In this document: piece after piece, positions 15,689-24,867 of the stretch
How positions within the stretch are numbered: the stretch's first letter is position 1
How the letters are laid out: the number at the start of each line of letters is the position of its first letter
Assembly (NCBI RefSeq): GCF_001510665.1
Contig: NZ_LMTI01000001.1
Location: 35,368-99,367, forward strand
Reading direction: 5' to 3'
Source: Bacillus sp. FJAT-27445
GTDB lineage: Bacteria; Bacillota; Bacilli; Bacillales; Cytobacillaceae
DNA: 64,000 nucleotides
Made by a program: the position numbers and the translations under genes
The notes under the pieces: generated by a model
Databases searched by the model: none
What the model was told of the DNA's origin: nothing
What the model saw: the letters and a program-made list of their open reading frames with translations, nothing else

Positions 15689-16324
15689 TAATTTGTCATA
15701 AAAACTACTTGTCAGTATAATATATGGGAGTCGAAGGATATGCCCCTATACATAATAGCTAAGAAAGGGAGAAAAGAACAGAGCCATGCATGATTATCGG
15801 CCTCTTTTATGAGGCATCCCCTAAAAGTTTTATCCATCAAAGGAATCCACCAGTCTAACTGCTGGCAGCCTGATTTGACCATACCCGTTAATGCGTGAAT
15901 TTTCTCTCAATAATGTTGGCACATCTTTTTGTTATATTAAAATAAAAAAAACGCCTGAAATTGAATGAATAAACATGCTTCTTTGAGGGGACAGGCACCA
16001 GTATTCATTTTTTTGCTAAAAAAGTGGAACCGACATCGCCTTTTCCATTTTATCTTATTTAGCCTTTTACGGAAACAAAATTTGCACTAGACTATAAGAA
16101 CTATGTCATAAATTTATTGAATTAAATTCAAAAAAAGTTCACAAAAAAGGGAAGAAGTGTGATTTAATATACAGAGAAAGCAATTACTTTTTTCTTATAT
16201 AATTAACATCATCCCTATAGTGGAAAATAGCAGTACAAGATAGAGAGAGAGGCATCACCGACTAACCCTGGAAAGGCATTGCTTTTTACAGCTATTATCA
16301 TTCTAGGGCAGACAGGGAGGAATC
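15689..16324. other. Intergenic region between divergent ctaA and ctaB
   Basis: This 636-base stretch holds no convincing gene. It must contain the promoters of ctaA and the ctaB-F operon. A ResD-like site lies at 16137-16145. GGGGACAGGCACC (15987-15999) and GTGGAACCGACAT (16024-16036) look like fragments of REP-type repeats I recall from other Bacillus genomes. The AT-rich part at 16080-16200 is the likely ctaB regulatory region, but I cannot place a -10/-35 pair with confidence. Confidence 0.6.
16137..16145 (-). promoter_or_regulatory. Candidate ResD site upstream of ctaB
   Basis: GTTCACAAA is the reverse complement of TTTGTGAAC, one base from the ResD consensus TTTGTGAAT (as recalled). 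In B. subtilis ctaA and ctaB-F are activated by the ResDE two-component system. A single short site is weak evidence. Confidence 0.35.
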
Positions 16325-17260
16325 ATGTTGTCCAATCCAAAGGCGTATAGCGAAGCAACAGTTAATGAGGGTATTGGCTCAATTGGGCTGGGAAAAAATA
16401 CAGCGTGGAAAGATTTTTTGGCACTTATAAAAATTGGCATTGTGAATTCTAATTTGATTACCACATTTACAGGTCTATGGCTTGCCCTTCATTTTTCAGG
16501 TATGCGTTTCCTTGATAACCTGGATATCGTATTTTTTACGCTGGCTGGGTCGGCGCTTATTATAGCCGGTTCCTGCAGCATAAATAATTTTTATGACCGG
16601 GATATAGACCCATACATGGAAAGGACAAAGGGACGTCCAACCGTCAACGGCAAGGTGCAGCCTTTAAACGCATTATGGCTTGGGCTGGCACTTATCACCA
16701 TTGGAACAATGTTCCTTTTCCTGACAACCTTGACAGCGGCAGTGATTGGCATCATTGGCGTCTTCAGCTATGTTGTCCTTTATACAATGTGGTCTAAAAG
16801 GCTTTATGTATCTAACACAATCGTCGGCAGCATTTCCGGGGCTGTTCCTCCTTTAATCGGATGGGCCGCGATTGATCCGGGGCTTAGCCCAATCGCGTGG
16901 GCGCTGTTTGCCTTAATGTTTGCCTGGCAGCCACCGCACTTTTACGCACTGGCAATGAGAAGGGTTGAAGAATACAGAGCCGCGGGTATTCCAATGCTTC
17001 CTGTAGTTAAAGGGTTCAAGGTTACAAAGATTCATATTGTTCTCTGGGTTGCTGCACTGCTACCCATTCCTTTTTTCCTAGTTTCATTGGGGATCCCATT
17101 CCTGATTATGGCTACCTTGCTTAATTTAGGTTGGCTGGCGTTGGGGATTTATGGATATAGAGTAAAAGATGATATTAAATGGGCGAAAATGATGTTTGTC
17201 TACTCGCTTCAATACATGACAATTATGTTTGTTGCGATGATAATTTTCTCAGTCATCTAG
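16325..17260 (+). CDS. ctaB: Protoheme IX farnesyltransferase CtaB (haem O synthase)
   Basis: CtaB attaches a farnesyl group to protohaem, giving haem O, the substrate of CtaA. It is a UbiA-type prenyltransferase with about nine membrane helices in 311 residues. The prenyl-diphosphate binding motif [19 protein letters not shown] (NxxxDxxxD) lies near residue 95, and [16 protein letters not shown] and [10 protein letters not shown] are further family marks. ATG 16325 follows AGGGAGG. It is the first gene of the ctaB-C-D-E-F operon. Confidence 0.95.
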   Translation: MLSNPKAYSEATVNEGIGSIGLGKNTAWKDFLALIKIGIVNSNLITTFTGLWLALHFSGMRFLDNLDIVFFTLAGSALIIAGSCSINNFYDRDIDPYMERTKGRPTVNGKVQPLNALWLGLALITIGTMFLFLTTLTAAVIGIIGVFSYVVLYTMWSKRLYVSNTIVGSISGAVPPLIGWAAIDPGLSPIAWALFALMFAWQPPHFYALAMRRVEEYRAAGIPMLPVVKGFKVTKIHIVLWVAALLPIPFFLVSLGIPFLIMATLLNLGWLALGIYGYRVKDDIKWAKMMFVYSLQYMTIMFVAMIIFSVI

Positions 17261-17349
17261 TTTTCCCCATAGGGGCTTCCTGCCATGCGGGAAGGCGGAT
17301 CCGTGTACACACGTTAAGACTTTAATTGAAAGAGGGGTTTGATTAAGCT

Positions 17350-18423
17350 ATGAAAAGGCTTGCAAAATGGCGCTTATTCCCGTTGTTTACGGCTCTTGCG
17401 CTCATTCTCTCCGGCTGTGGAGAACCTTATTTATCAGCGCTACGGCCCGCTGGCGAAGTTGCAGAAATGCAATATTGGCTTATGAAGCTAAGCACCGGGA
17501 TAATGGTTGTGGTTATCCTCGTTGTAATTATTATCTTCCTTATTGTCATGTTTAAATTTCGCCGTAAACACGACGATGAAATTCCTAAACAGGTTGAGGG
17601 AAACCACGCACTGGAAATCATTTGGACCATCATTCCTATTTTCTTGCTATTGATTCTTGCTGTACCAACTGTCGCTGAAACTTTCAATCTTGCTGATGTA
17701 AAGCCGATGGACAAGAAAAATAAGGATGGCACAAGGGACGCTCTAGTCATTAACGTGCGTGCCAGCCTGTATTGGTGGGAATTCGAGTACCCTGACCAAA
17801 AGATTGTAACGAGCCAGGAATTGGTTGTTCCAACCGATGAAAGGGTATATTTCAACTTAAAAGGAGCAGATGTAAAGCACTCCTTCTGGATTCCTGCTGT
17901 AGGCGGAAAAATGGATACAAATACGGATACATTAAATAGGATGTGGCTCGTATTTGATGGAAAAAAAGCGGAAGAGGCGGGAGATTTGTTCTACGGGAAA
18001 TGCGCGGAGCTCTGTGGTCCGGGCCACGCCCTGATGGATTTCAAAGTCAAAGCACTTCCCCGCGATGAGTTTAACAATTGGGTAGCAGATATGCAGGACG
18101 TAAAAGAACCAGCTAAAGCTGAGACTGCAGACGCACAGGCTGGACAGGAAATCTTCAATAATAGCTGTATTAGCTGCCACGCTGTGACTCCGGCAAATAC
18201 TACTCCGGAAGCTGCGAGGGTGGGTCCGAACCTGACTACCTTCGGTGAACGTAACCGTATAGCCGGTTTTCTTGACCATGATGAAAAAAATTTGAAGAAC
18301 TGGATTAAAGATCCTGAGAAATACAAGCCAGGCAACCTGATGACCGGTGCTTACGGAGAACTTTCCGATAAAGAGCTTGACCAGCTTGCTGCTTATTTAA
18401 TGGGATTGAAAGTCCAGGATTAA
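17350..18423 (+). CDS. ctaC: Cytochrome c oxidase subunit II, caa3 type, with fused cytochrome c
   Basis: Subunit II takes electrons into the CuA centre. The precursor begins with a lipoprotein signal ending LILSGC (Cys23), then has two membrane helices (about residues 45-67 and 95-112), a cupredoxin domain with CuA ligands (HSFWIP, CAELCGPGHALM) and a C-terminal cytochrome c domain with the haem-binding CISCH and a Met ligand in NLMTGAYG. This fusion defines the caa3 oxidase of Bacillus. The length is 357 residues, as expected. It is 89 bases behind ctaB. Confidence 0.96.
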   Translation: MKRLAKWRLFPLFTALALILSGCGEPYLSALRPAGEVAEMQYWLMKLSTGIMVVVILVVIIIFLIVMFKFRRKHDDEIPKQVEGNHALEIIWTIIPIFLLLILAVPTVAETFNLADVKPMDKKNKDGTRDALVINVRASLYWWEFEYPDQKIVTSQELVVPTDERVYFNLKGADVKHSFWIPAVGGKMDTNTDTLNRMWLVFDGKKAEEAGDLFYGKCAELCGPGHALMDFKVKALPRDEFNNWVADMQDVKEPAKAETADAQAGQEIFNNSCISCHAVTPANTTPEAARVGPNLTTFGERNRIAGFLDHDEKNLKNWIKDPEKYKPGNLMTGAYGELSDKELDQLAAYLMGLKVQD

Positions 18424-18453
18424 CCTGGGATTTGTTGAAAGGGAGGTAAAACT

Positions 18454-20325
18454 GTGAGTACCTACGCTCAAAAAAAGGGATTCGGTGCAGTTTTATGGGA
18501 TTATTTAACGACTGTCGACCATAAAAAAATTGCGATCCTATATTTAATCGCAGGCGGATTTTTCTTTATCGTTGGTGGCTTGGAAGCAATGTTCATCCGC
18601 ATCCAGCTTATCCGTCCGGATAATGACTTCGTATCTGCGGGGGCTTTTAACGAAATCATTACAATGCACGGAACAACGATGATTTTCCTAGCGGCAATGC
18701 CGCTTCTCTTTGCCTTCATGAACGCTGTTGTACCGCTCCAGATTGGCGCTCGTGATGTTGCGTTCCCATTCGTGAACGCACTCGGCTTCTGGCTGTTCTT
18801 TTTCGGCGGGCTGTTCCTGAACCTTTCCTGGTTCTTCGGCAACGTACCTGATGCAGGCTGGACCTCGTATGCGTCGCTGGCGACACATAGCAAGGGGCAT
18901 GGAATTGACTTCTATGTCCTTGGCTTGCAGATTTCAGGTTTTGGTACGCTGATGGCGGGGATTAACTTCCTTGTAACAATCATTAATATGCGTGCCCCGG
19001 GCATGACTTATATGAGGCTTCCATTGTTTACCTGGACTACATTTGTAGCATCCGCACTTATTCTGTTCGCATTCCCGCCGCTTACCGTCGGGCTGACTTT
19101 GATGATGTTCGACCGCATGTTTGGCGCTAACTTCTTTGATGTAGCCAATGGGGGAAATACTGTAATCTGGGAGCATTTATTCTGGATTTTCGGACACCCT
19201 GAAGTTTACATCCTGATTCTTCCAGCATTTGGTATTTTCTCGGAAATCTTTAGTATTTTCTCGAGAAAGCGTTTGTTCGGATATTCGTCAATGGTATTCG
19301 CAACCGTCCTGATTGGCTTCCTTGGTTTCATGGTCTGGGCCCATCACATGTTCACGACTGGCCTCGGCCCGGTGGCCAACGCTATTTTTGCCGTGGCGAC
19401 GATGGCGATTGCAGTACCGACAGGAATTAAGATTTTCAACTGGCTGTTTACGATGTGGGGAGGAAGCATAAAGTTTACGACGCCAATGTACTGGGCGGTC
19501 GCATTCATTCCTTCGTTTGTAATGGGCGGCGTGACAGGAATCATGCTGGCCTCCGCCCCTCAGGATTATCAGTATCATGATACTTATTTCGTTGTTGCGC
19601 ACTTCCACTATGTAATAGTCGGCGGCGTTGTGTTCGCCCTTATTGCCGGAACGCATCTATGGTGGCCGAAGATGTTTGGAACAATGCTCAACGAAATTAT
19701 GGGGAAAATTACATTCTGGTTATTCTTTATTGGTTTCCATCTGACCTTCTTTATCCAGCACTTCCTTGGCCTAATGGGAATGCCGCGCCGAATCTTTACG
19801 TTCCTGCCGAATCAGGGGCTTGAAACCGGGAACTTGGTAAGTTCGATAGGTGCGTTCTTTATGGCTGCAGGAGTAATCGTGCTGCTTTACAACATCATCG
19901 TTACACAAGTTAAGAACGAGCGTGTTGGAAATGATCCTTGGCTGGACGGAAGGACTCTTGAATGGGCAATTGCGTCTCCGCCTCCATTCTACAACTTTAA
20001 GCAACTTCCGCTTGTACGCGGCCTGGATGCATTGTGGCTTGAAAAAATGGAAGGCAAAAAAGGCATGATGCCGGCCGAACCGATTGGCGATATCCATATG
20101 CCGAATTCGTCCTTCGTACCAGTTGTCATTTCATTCGGTTTCTTTGTCGCTGCTTTTGGCGCGATGTACCGTCCGGACGGATATGTGTGGGCGCTTCCAG
20201 TATTAATCATTGGGCTTCTTATTTCCTTCGGAGCAATGATTTTCCGTTCTGTCAAGGACGACCATGGGTTCCATATCCATAAAGAAGACCTGTTAGAGGA
20301 CACTGACAAGGGGGTAGAGGCATAA
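18454..20325 (+). CDS. ctaD: Cytochrome c oxidase subunit I (caa3)
   Basis: The catalytic haem-copper subunit reduces oxygen and pumps protons. The 623-residue protein has the expected helices and motifs: MHGTTMIFL (haem a ligand His), WIFGHPEVYILILPAFG (CuB His cross-linked to Tyr), the CuB pair in WAHHMFTTG, and the haem ligands in YFVVAHFHYV. It starts with GTG at 18454 after GGGAGG. The stop codon overlaps the start of ctaE by one base (TAATG), indicating translational coupling. Confidence 0.97.
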   Translation: MSTYAQKKGFGAVLWDYLTTVDHKKIAILYLIAGGFFFIVGGLEAMFIRIQLIRPDNDFVSAGAFNEIITMHGTTMIFLAAMPLLFAFMNAVVPLQIGARDVAFPFVNALGFWLFFFGGLFLNLSWFFGNVPDAGWTSYASLATHSKGHGIDFYVLGLQISGFGTLMAGINFLVTIINMRAPGMTYMRLPLFTWTTFVASALILFAFPPLTVGLTLMMFDRMFGANFFDVANGGNTVIWEHLFWIFGHPEVYILILPAFGIFSEIFSIFSRKRLFGYSSMVFATVLIGFLGFMVWAHHMFTTGLGPVANAIFAVATMAIAVPTGIKIFNWLFTMWGGSIKFTTPMYWAVAFIPSFVMGGVTGIMLASAPQDYQYHDTYFVVAHFHYVIVGGVVFALIAGTHLWWPKMFGTMLNEIMGKITFWLFFIGFHLTFFIQHFLGLMGMPRRIFTFLPNQGLETGNLVSSIGAFFMAAGVIVLLYNIIVTQVKNERVGNDPWLDGRTLEWAIASPPPFYNFKQLPLVRGLDALWLEKMEGKKGMMPAEPIGDIHMPNSSFVPVVISFGFFVAAFGAMYRPDGYVWALPVLIIGLLISFGAMIFRSVKDDHGFHIHKEDLLEDTDKGVEA

Positions 20326-20954
20326 TGCAAACTGAAGAAAAAATGACGTTTGAAACGTGGCCTGCCCTGCCTGAAAAAGCAACGCTGGAAGGCAAAAACA
20401 AGTTTTTAGGTTTCTGGCTCTTCCTAGGCGGAGAAACAGTATTGTTTGCTTCCCTGTTTGCCACGTATCTAGCACTAAAGGACAAAGTGCCGGATAATAC
20501 GCATAGCCTGGCAAAGGATATCTTTGACCTGCCGTTGACATTTGTTGCGACAATGCTTCTATTGACAAGCTCGCTGACGAGCGTATATGCAATGTACCAC
20601 ATGAAAAACTTTGCCTTTAATAAAATGATGCTCTGGCTTGGCATTACAGTGGCTTTGGGGCTTGGCTTCCTGTGCCTTGAAATTTATGAGTTCAACCATT
20701 ATGTCCATGAATATGGCCATACGTTTACGAGTTCCGCCTTCGGATCTGCGTTTTACACGCTGGTTGGATTTCACGGGGCCCACGTTGTCTTCGGTCTGAT
20801 CTGGATAACCACGCTGATGGTCCGGAACGCAAAGCGCGGACTTAGCCTTTACAATGCTCCGAAGTTTTATCTGGCGAGCCTTTACTGGCACTTTATCGAC
20901 GTAGTCTGGGTATTCATTTTTACGGTAGTTTATTTAATGGGAATGGTGGGATAA
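20325..20954 (+). CDS. ctaE: Cytochrome c oxidase subunit III (caa3)
   Basis: Subunit III supports the stability of the oxidase. The 209-residue protein has five predicted membrane helices and the family motifs FWLFLGGETVLFASLFATY and GFHGAHVVFGLIW with YWHFIDVVWVFIF. ATG 20325 overlaps the TAA of ctaD; GGGGGTAGAGG serves as ribosome binding site. It is followed five bases later by ctaF. Confidence 0.95.
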   Translation: MQTEEKMTFETWPALPEKATLEGKNKFLGFWLFLGGETVLFASLFATYLALKDKVPDNTHSLAKDIFDLPLTFVATMLLLTSSLTSVYAMYHMKNFAFNKMMLWLGITVALGLGFLCLEIYEFNHYVHEYGHTFTSSAFGSAFYTLVGFHGAHVVFGLIWITTLMVRNAKRGLSLYNAPKFYLASLYWHFIDVVWVFIFTVVYLMGMVG

Positions 20955-20958
20955 ACTG

Positions 20959-21294
20959 ATGGCGAATCAAAATTTGAACTCAGGGAACCCAAGGATCGAT
21001 CTGGCTTTCAGGAAGAGGAAAGGGAAAGAGGAAATGCGCTATCAAATTATCTCTTTCTCGATGATGCTGTTCCTGACATTCATTGCTTTTGCGGCAGTAG
21101 GGATGGGAAGCTTTTCAAGCTGGTTTACTGTTCCCTTAATTTTGCTTCTGGCTGCTGTCCAGGTGGTTTTCCAGCTTTACTATTTCATGCACATGAGCCA
21201 TAAAGGCCATGAAGCACCAGCATTGTTTCTTTATACCGGCCTTTTAATCGGCCTGATTACAATACTTGCATTCATGACGATTATATGGTGGTAA
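20959..21294 (+). CDS. ctaF: Cytochrome c oxidase subunit IV (caa3)
   Basis: This 111-residue protein has three predicted membrane helices (from about residue 30) after a charged N-terminus, and YYFMHMSHKGHEAP between helices two and three, a mark of the bacterial subunit IV (COX4_pro) family. It is the last gene of the ctaB-F operon, directly followed by a terminator. GGGAATGGTGGG upstream provides the ribosome binding site. Confidence 0.93.
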   Translation: MANQNLNSGNPRIDLAFRKRKGKEEMRYQIISFSMMLFLTFIAFAAVGMGSFSSWFTVPLILLLAAVQVVFQLYYFMHMSHKGHEAPALFLYTGLLIGLITILAFMTIIWW

Positions 21295-21300
21295 AACAGG

Positions 21301-21334
21301 AGAAAATCGGCTTTTTGCCGATTTTCTTTTTAAT
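21301..21334 (+). terminator. Terminator of the ctaB-F operon
   Basis: AGAAAATCGGC and GCCGATTTTCTTTTT form an 11-bp stem with loop TTTTT, seven bases behind the ctaF stop. Confidence 0.92.
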
Positions 21335-21363
21335 GGGACTAGGTTTCACAGGAGTTTGCTCCA

Positions 21364-21392
21364 TTGCTATCCGATTTTCCAATGGTTATAAT
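21364..21392 (+). promoter_or_regulatory. Sigma-A promoter of ctaG
   Basis: -35 TTGCTA (21364-21369), 17-base spacer, -10 TATAAT (21387-21392). The predicted start near 21399 gives a leader of about 26 bases with AGAGGTGATA before the GTG start codon. Confidence 0.75.
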
Positions 21393-21424
21393 AGAGTGAT
21401 GAAACTATTTAGAGGTGATATACG

Positions 21425-22318
21425 GTGCTTACGTTAGACATATTTGGATTTCAAGCACTCTGGAGCCCGTACTTTTTTATATCAATAGCCGTATTGACAG
21501 TACTTTACTTCATGTTGACGGTGAAATTCAGGGGGCGTTTTAAGGACAATGAACCCCTGACTGTAAGGCAGGCCATATATTTCGTCACTGCCATGGTTTT
21601 GATTTATGCGATTAAAGGGTCTCCGTTGGACTTGATGGGCCACATTACCTTTTACGCCCATATGATCCAAATGGCATCCCTGTTTCTAATCGTCCCGCCT
21701 TTAATCATTATGGGTATTCCGCCGTGGCTTTGGAGGGCTGCCCTTGAACTGAAGGCCGTCCATAAAATCTTCTCTTTCATGACGAAGCCGCTAATAGCGT
21801 TAATTGTCTTTAACGGAATGTTTTCTTTATACCATGTCCCATTAATTTTTGATGCGATAAAGCAGTCGATGTTTTTACATGCTGGTTATACTGGAGGTTT
21901 GTTTTTCCTTGCGATTTTTATGTGGTGGCCAATCGTTTCAGAGCTGCCTGAGTATCAAACCCTGAGTGGATTGAAAAAGTTGGCCTATATTTTTGCTGAC
22001 GGCATTTTAATTACTCCAGCGTGCGCCTTAATTATCTTCACGAATGAGCCCTTATATGCTGCCTATTCCGATCCAGCTCTTTGGGCGAAATCGATGGAAT
22101 TGTGTGTTTCGCCTACATTGCTAGCCGGTCTCGACCTGAGCGGGCCAGAAATGTTCAGTTCAATGACGTTGGTTGAGGACCAGAGGCTTGGCGGGGTTTT
22201 AATGAAAATCATCCAGGAAATTGTGTACGCAGTTTTCCTGGCAAAGGTATTTTTTGAATGGTATCGGCAGGAGCAAACAGGGATCGATCCTGCGCCTGAA
22301 CCAATTCCAGCGGAGTAA
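21425..22318 (+). CDS. ctaG: Cytochrome c oxidase assembly factor CtaG
   Basis: CtaG of the caa3 type is a polytopic membrane protein needed for active cytochrome caa3, probably in copper delivery to CuB. The 297-residue protein has about seven membrane helices. Conserved marks are HITFYAHMIQMASLFLIVPPL, LYHVPLIFD and the late MTLVEDQRLGGVLMKI. It starts with GTG at 21425, has its own promoter and is ended by its own terminator, so it is separate from ctaB-F. Confidence 0.92.
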   Translation: MLTLDIFGFQALWSPYFFISIAVLTVLYFMLTVKFRGRFKDNEPLTVRQAIYFVTAMVLIYAIKGSPLDLMGHITFYAHMIQMASLFLIVPPLIIMGIPPWLWRAALELKAVHKIFSFMTKPLIALIVFNGMFSLYHVPLIFDAIKQSMFLHAGYTGGLFFLAIFMWWPIVSELPEYQTLSGLKKLAYIFADGILITPACALIIFTNEPLYAAYSDPALWAKSMELCVSPTLLAGLDLSGPEMFSSMTLVEDQRLGGVLMKIIQEIVYAVFLAKVFFEWYRQEQTGIDPAPEPIPAE

Positions 22319-22340
22319 AGTCCCCTTAATGGGGACTTTT
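22317..22340 (+). terminator. Terminator after ctaG
   Basis: AAAGTCCCC and GGGGACTTT form a 9-bp stem with loop TTAAT and a T tail. Its left arm overlaps the ctaG stop codon. Confidence 0.88.
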
Positions 22341-22351
22341 CGTATGTTCGT

Positions 22352-22583
22352 CTAGGAAATTTTAAAATCCAACATTGTGTATAACTCTAAATAAGTTGTT
22401 GTAATCCAGCTCCAGCGCCTAGCCCCTCGAGGTCTTAAGCCGGTTCCCTCCGGAGGGCAGGCCCGTCCTCGGAAATGCTCGCATTTCCTTCGTGCGTGGG
22501 CGGATTCAGGGATGCCATTCAGTGTCCTGCGGGCCCCGTCTTAATCTGGTCGGGGCTGACCAAGGCGCTTGCGCATTTTGTTC
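22352..22583 (+). repeat. Modular hairpin repeat, copy B (compact form)
   Basis: It starts CTAGGAAATTTTAAAAT, has the degenerate left hairpin ATAACTCTAAATAAGTTGT, then AATCCAGCTCC, AGCGCCTAGCCCC, the palindrome CCCTCCGGAGGG, GGCAGGCCCGTCCTCGGAAA, and ends GGTCGGGGCTGACCAAGGCG then CTTGCGCATTTTGTTC. AGCGCCT (22414-22420) pairs with AGGCGCT (22563-22569) and AGCCCC with GGGGCT (22552-22557), closing the whole element as a long hairpin. The extra modules seen in copies A, C and D are absent, so this looks like the basic form. It starts 12 bases behind the ctaG terminator. Confidence 0.85.
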
Positions 22584-22678
22584 TGGAAGGATTCAATGGC
22601 CAGGTCCAAAATGAGTTTGAAAAATCAAATCAACTCGTCTAAAATTATAGTAGAATATATGATTGTGAGGATTGAGCA

Positions 22679-23146
22679 ATGAAGTATTCCCTTCCGATTT
22701 TGCCGACTATAAGCACCACTTTTATTATTATTAGCGCTATTCTCGTTGCAATTGGCTGGTACCAGATTTCCCAGAGGAAGATTGAAGCGCATAAGCGGAC
22801 AATGCTTTATGCGGGTGCAGCAGCGCTGACGTTTTTCATTATCTATGCATCGAGGACGATATTCATTGGGAATACTTCTTTTGGTGGCCCTGATAATATT
22901 AAGATATTTTATACGGTATTTTTGATTTTCCATATTACGCTGGCAACGATTGGGGGAGCACTCGGTCTTATCAATATCTACACTGGACTGAAAGACAAGC
23001 TACGTATCCATAGGAAGCTTGGCCCGATTACGAGCGTCGTCTGGTTTGGTACAGCTGTTACAGGCGTTACGGTATATTTGCTTTTATATGTAATTTATAA
23101 AGGCGGAGAGACAACCTCCGTAATAAAAGCAATTCTGGGTGGTTAA
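22679..23146 (+). CDS. DUF420 membrane protein, CtaM/YozB type
   Basis: This 155-residue protein has about four membrane helices and the DUF420 layout with conserved histidines (IEAHKRTML near residue 36, IFHITLATIGG near residue 83, RIHRKLGP near residue 117), which could bind haem or copper. The staphylococcal homologue CtaM is required for active cytochrome aa3 oxidase, and the B. subtilis homologue is YozB. Here the gene lies directly behind ctaG, which fits a role in oxidase maturation (inference). ATG 22679 follows GTGAGGATTGAG. Confidence 0.82.
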   Translation: MKYSLPILPTISTTFIIISAILVAIGWYQISQRKIEAHKRTMLYAGAAALTFFIIYASRTIFIGNTSFGGPDNIKIFYTVFLIFHITLATIGGALGLINIYTGLKDKLRIHRKLGPITSVVWFGTAVTGVTVYLLLYVIYKGGETTSVIKAILGG

Positions 23147-23163
23147 TGCGGTAAAGCCCATAC

Positions 23164-23203
23164 AAAAGAAAACAGGCAGCGATTAGCTGCCTGTTTTCTT
23201 TAT
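23164..23203. terminator. Shared terminator of the DUF420 gene and the YtvI-like gene
   Basis: AAAAGAAAACAGGCAGC and GCTGCCTGTTTTCTTT form a long stem with loop GATTA between two convergent genes. Confidence 0.9.
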
Positions 23204-24258
23204 AGCTTAAAGTTGAAGTTGACAATACCCGCTTCCCTTGCGGAAGTTAGTGCTACCACTAGAATTGGGCCGAACACAATTCCAGGAACGCCAATAATTT
23301 TGAATCCAAGATACATTGCTGCCAAAGTCAGCAAGGGAGAAAGGCGTAAGTGGCCTCCCAGCAACTTTGGTTCAAGAATATGCCTCGTTGTTATCAATAC
23401 GGCTGCAAGCAGAGCCAGTTCAATTGCAAGGAGAGTATTCCCCAATAAAAGGGCAAATAAGGCCCATGGCCCTAATACAATAATCGAACCGATTATCGGA
23501 ATGAAATCAAAAATCCAAACCAGGATAGCGGCAAAAACAGCCGCTTCCGGAACAATTAAATATAGTCCCAGCATCGAAATAGCGAAAATAAGCACACTGA
23601 CAAGGAGCTGGGCCTTGATAAAGCCAAGCATAATATAGGAAAGCCTGGAAAACATAGCATTCACTTTTCCAGCGGTCCGTTCAGACAAATGCTTTTGGAT
23701 TCCATTCCGCAGTCTAGGGATATCGACCATAAACAAGAAAAGGGCAACCAGATAAACTAAAAAGGATATCAGAAGGTTAGGCACGTTTGTAAGCAAGTCT
23801 CTAATATTCGTGATATTCACATATTCGAGCAAAACATTTTTAATGGCAGTTATAAATTTGTCGAGCTGGCCTGTAATCTGAAGGACGATTGCTTCGGGTA
23901 AATCCTTTGCGGCAAGGGTGATTGATTTCTTCGCTTCAATCCAGTAGGATGACAGCTTGTTGACAAATGCTGGCATATGGTTTACTGCAATCAAAGCTTC
24001 GGTGATGGCCTTTGTCGCCACATAGTATCCCGCAGAAGCTACAATGAGAACAAATAAAGTAAATACCACGAGTACTGAAAGATTCCTTTTCAGCCCAAGC
24101 TTGGCACCAGCCAATCGAACAGCTGGCTCGAGCAGGATAGCGGTTATTAAAGCCATGATTAGGGGAATGGAAACCGGCAGGATAAAGTATAGTGCAATGG
24201 CCGCGCCTATTATGCCAAAAAGCCATGCAACTCTTCTTTTAGTAAAAAAAGCTGTCAA
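23200..24258 (-). CDS. AI-2E family transporter / YtvI-like sporulation membrane protein
   Basis: A 352-residue membrane protein of the UPF0118 (AI-2E transporter) family with about seven to eight membrane helices. The late segment LVWIFDFIPIIGSIIVLGPW followed by LEPKLLGGHLRLSPLLTLAA and GVPGIVFGPIL is diagnostic. The closest named relative I recall is YtvI, described as a sporulation integral membrane protein, but paralogues are many and the assignment is tentative. No such gene lies here in B. subtilis. Confidence 0.7.
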   Translation of the reverse strand: MTAFFTKRRVAWLFGIIGAAIALYFILPVSIPLIMALITAILLEPAVRLAGAKLGLKRNLSVLVVFTLFVLIVASAGYYVATKAITEALIAVNHMPAFVNKLSSYWIEAKKSITLAAKDLPEAIVLQITGQLDKFITAIKNVLLEYVNITNIRDLLTNVPNLLISFLVYLVALFLFMVDIPRLRNGIQKHLSERTAGKVNAMFSRLSYIMLGFIKAQLLVSVLIFAISMLGLYLIVPEAAVFAAILVWIFDFIPIIGSIIVLGPWALFALLLGNTLLAIELALLAAVLITTRHILEPKLLGGHLRLSPLLTLAAMYLGFKIIGVPGIVFGPILVVALTSAREAGIVNFNFKL

Positions 24259-24357
24259 TTGTTTGTACCGTCCTTATGAAAGATGAAATATCCGTTCTAT
24301 TAATTATAGCTTTAAATAGGGAAAACGAACAATAGCGGCTTTAATAAAAAAAGCCAT

Positions 24358-24390
24358 AAAAAAAAGGCGCATGAATGAATGCGCCTTTTG
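24358..24390 (-). terminator. Terminator of ylbA on the minus strand
   Basis: AAAAAGGCGCAT and ATGCGCCTTTT form the stem with loop GAATGA. On the minus strand the T-run (complement of the preceding A-run) follows the stem, just behind the ylbA stop at 24418. Confidence 0.8.
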
Positions 24391-24417
24391 CGGCTTGTAG
24401 AAGTGAAATAGAGTACC

Positions 24418-24777
24418 CTATTCTGCAAACGGTTCAATTTCTTCTTTTAATCGATCGAGCAGGTTCTTGCATTGATTTACCAGGGAAGCAGGAAAATGTT
24501 CTCCTTCTCCATATTCAACACCATGAGGGTAGTAATGTTTTCCGAGTAGTGGAGGCATAAGCTGTATCAACGCTCTGCTTGAATCGACATCTCCCTCAAC
24601 AGCGTATCCCCGCACCCTTAAATAATAGGTTCCGTCCTTCAATTCGTATTTTTTATCAAATGTTACTCTTTCATAATCCCACTGGCCTTCCCGTACCAGG
24701 CCATGGCTTAGCATTACATCATCAAGTCTTCCAAGGTCTGCCTTCAGGTTTTCAATTCCGGTATTTTCAAATTTCAC
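24418..24777 (-). CDS. ylbA: YugN-like family protein YlbA
   Basis: This 119-residue soluble protein has the YugN/YlbA pattern: GLVREGQWDYERVTFDKKYE then GTYYLRVRGYAVEGDVD and YYPHGVEYGE. The family is of unknown function and has an alpha/beta fold. Its position upstream of ylbB agrees with B. subtilis ylbA. AAAGGGGGATATT on the minus strand supplies the ribosome binding site. Confidence 0.82.
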   Translation of the reverse strand: MKFENTGIENLKADLGRLDDVMLSHGLVREGQWDYERVTFDKKYELKDGTYYLRVRGYAVEGDVDSSRALIQLMPPLLGKHYYPHGVEYGEGEHFPASLVNQCKNLLDRLKEEIEPFAE

Positions 24778-24867
24778 TTTTAATATCCCCCTTTAAAACA
24801 TGCCCGTAACTATTTTTTCCGGCAATTAAGCTCTTTTTTATAATAGTGTAAATGAGGGGAATATGCA

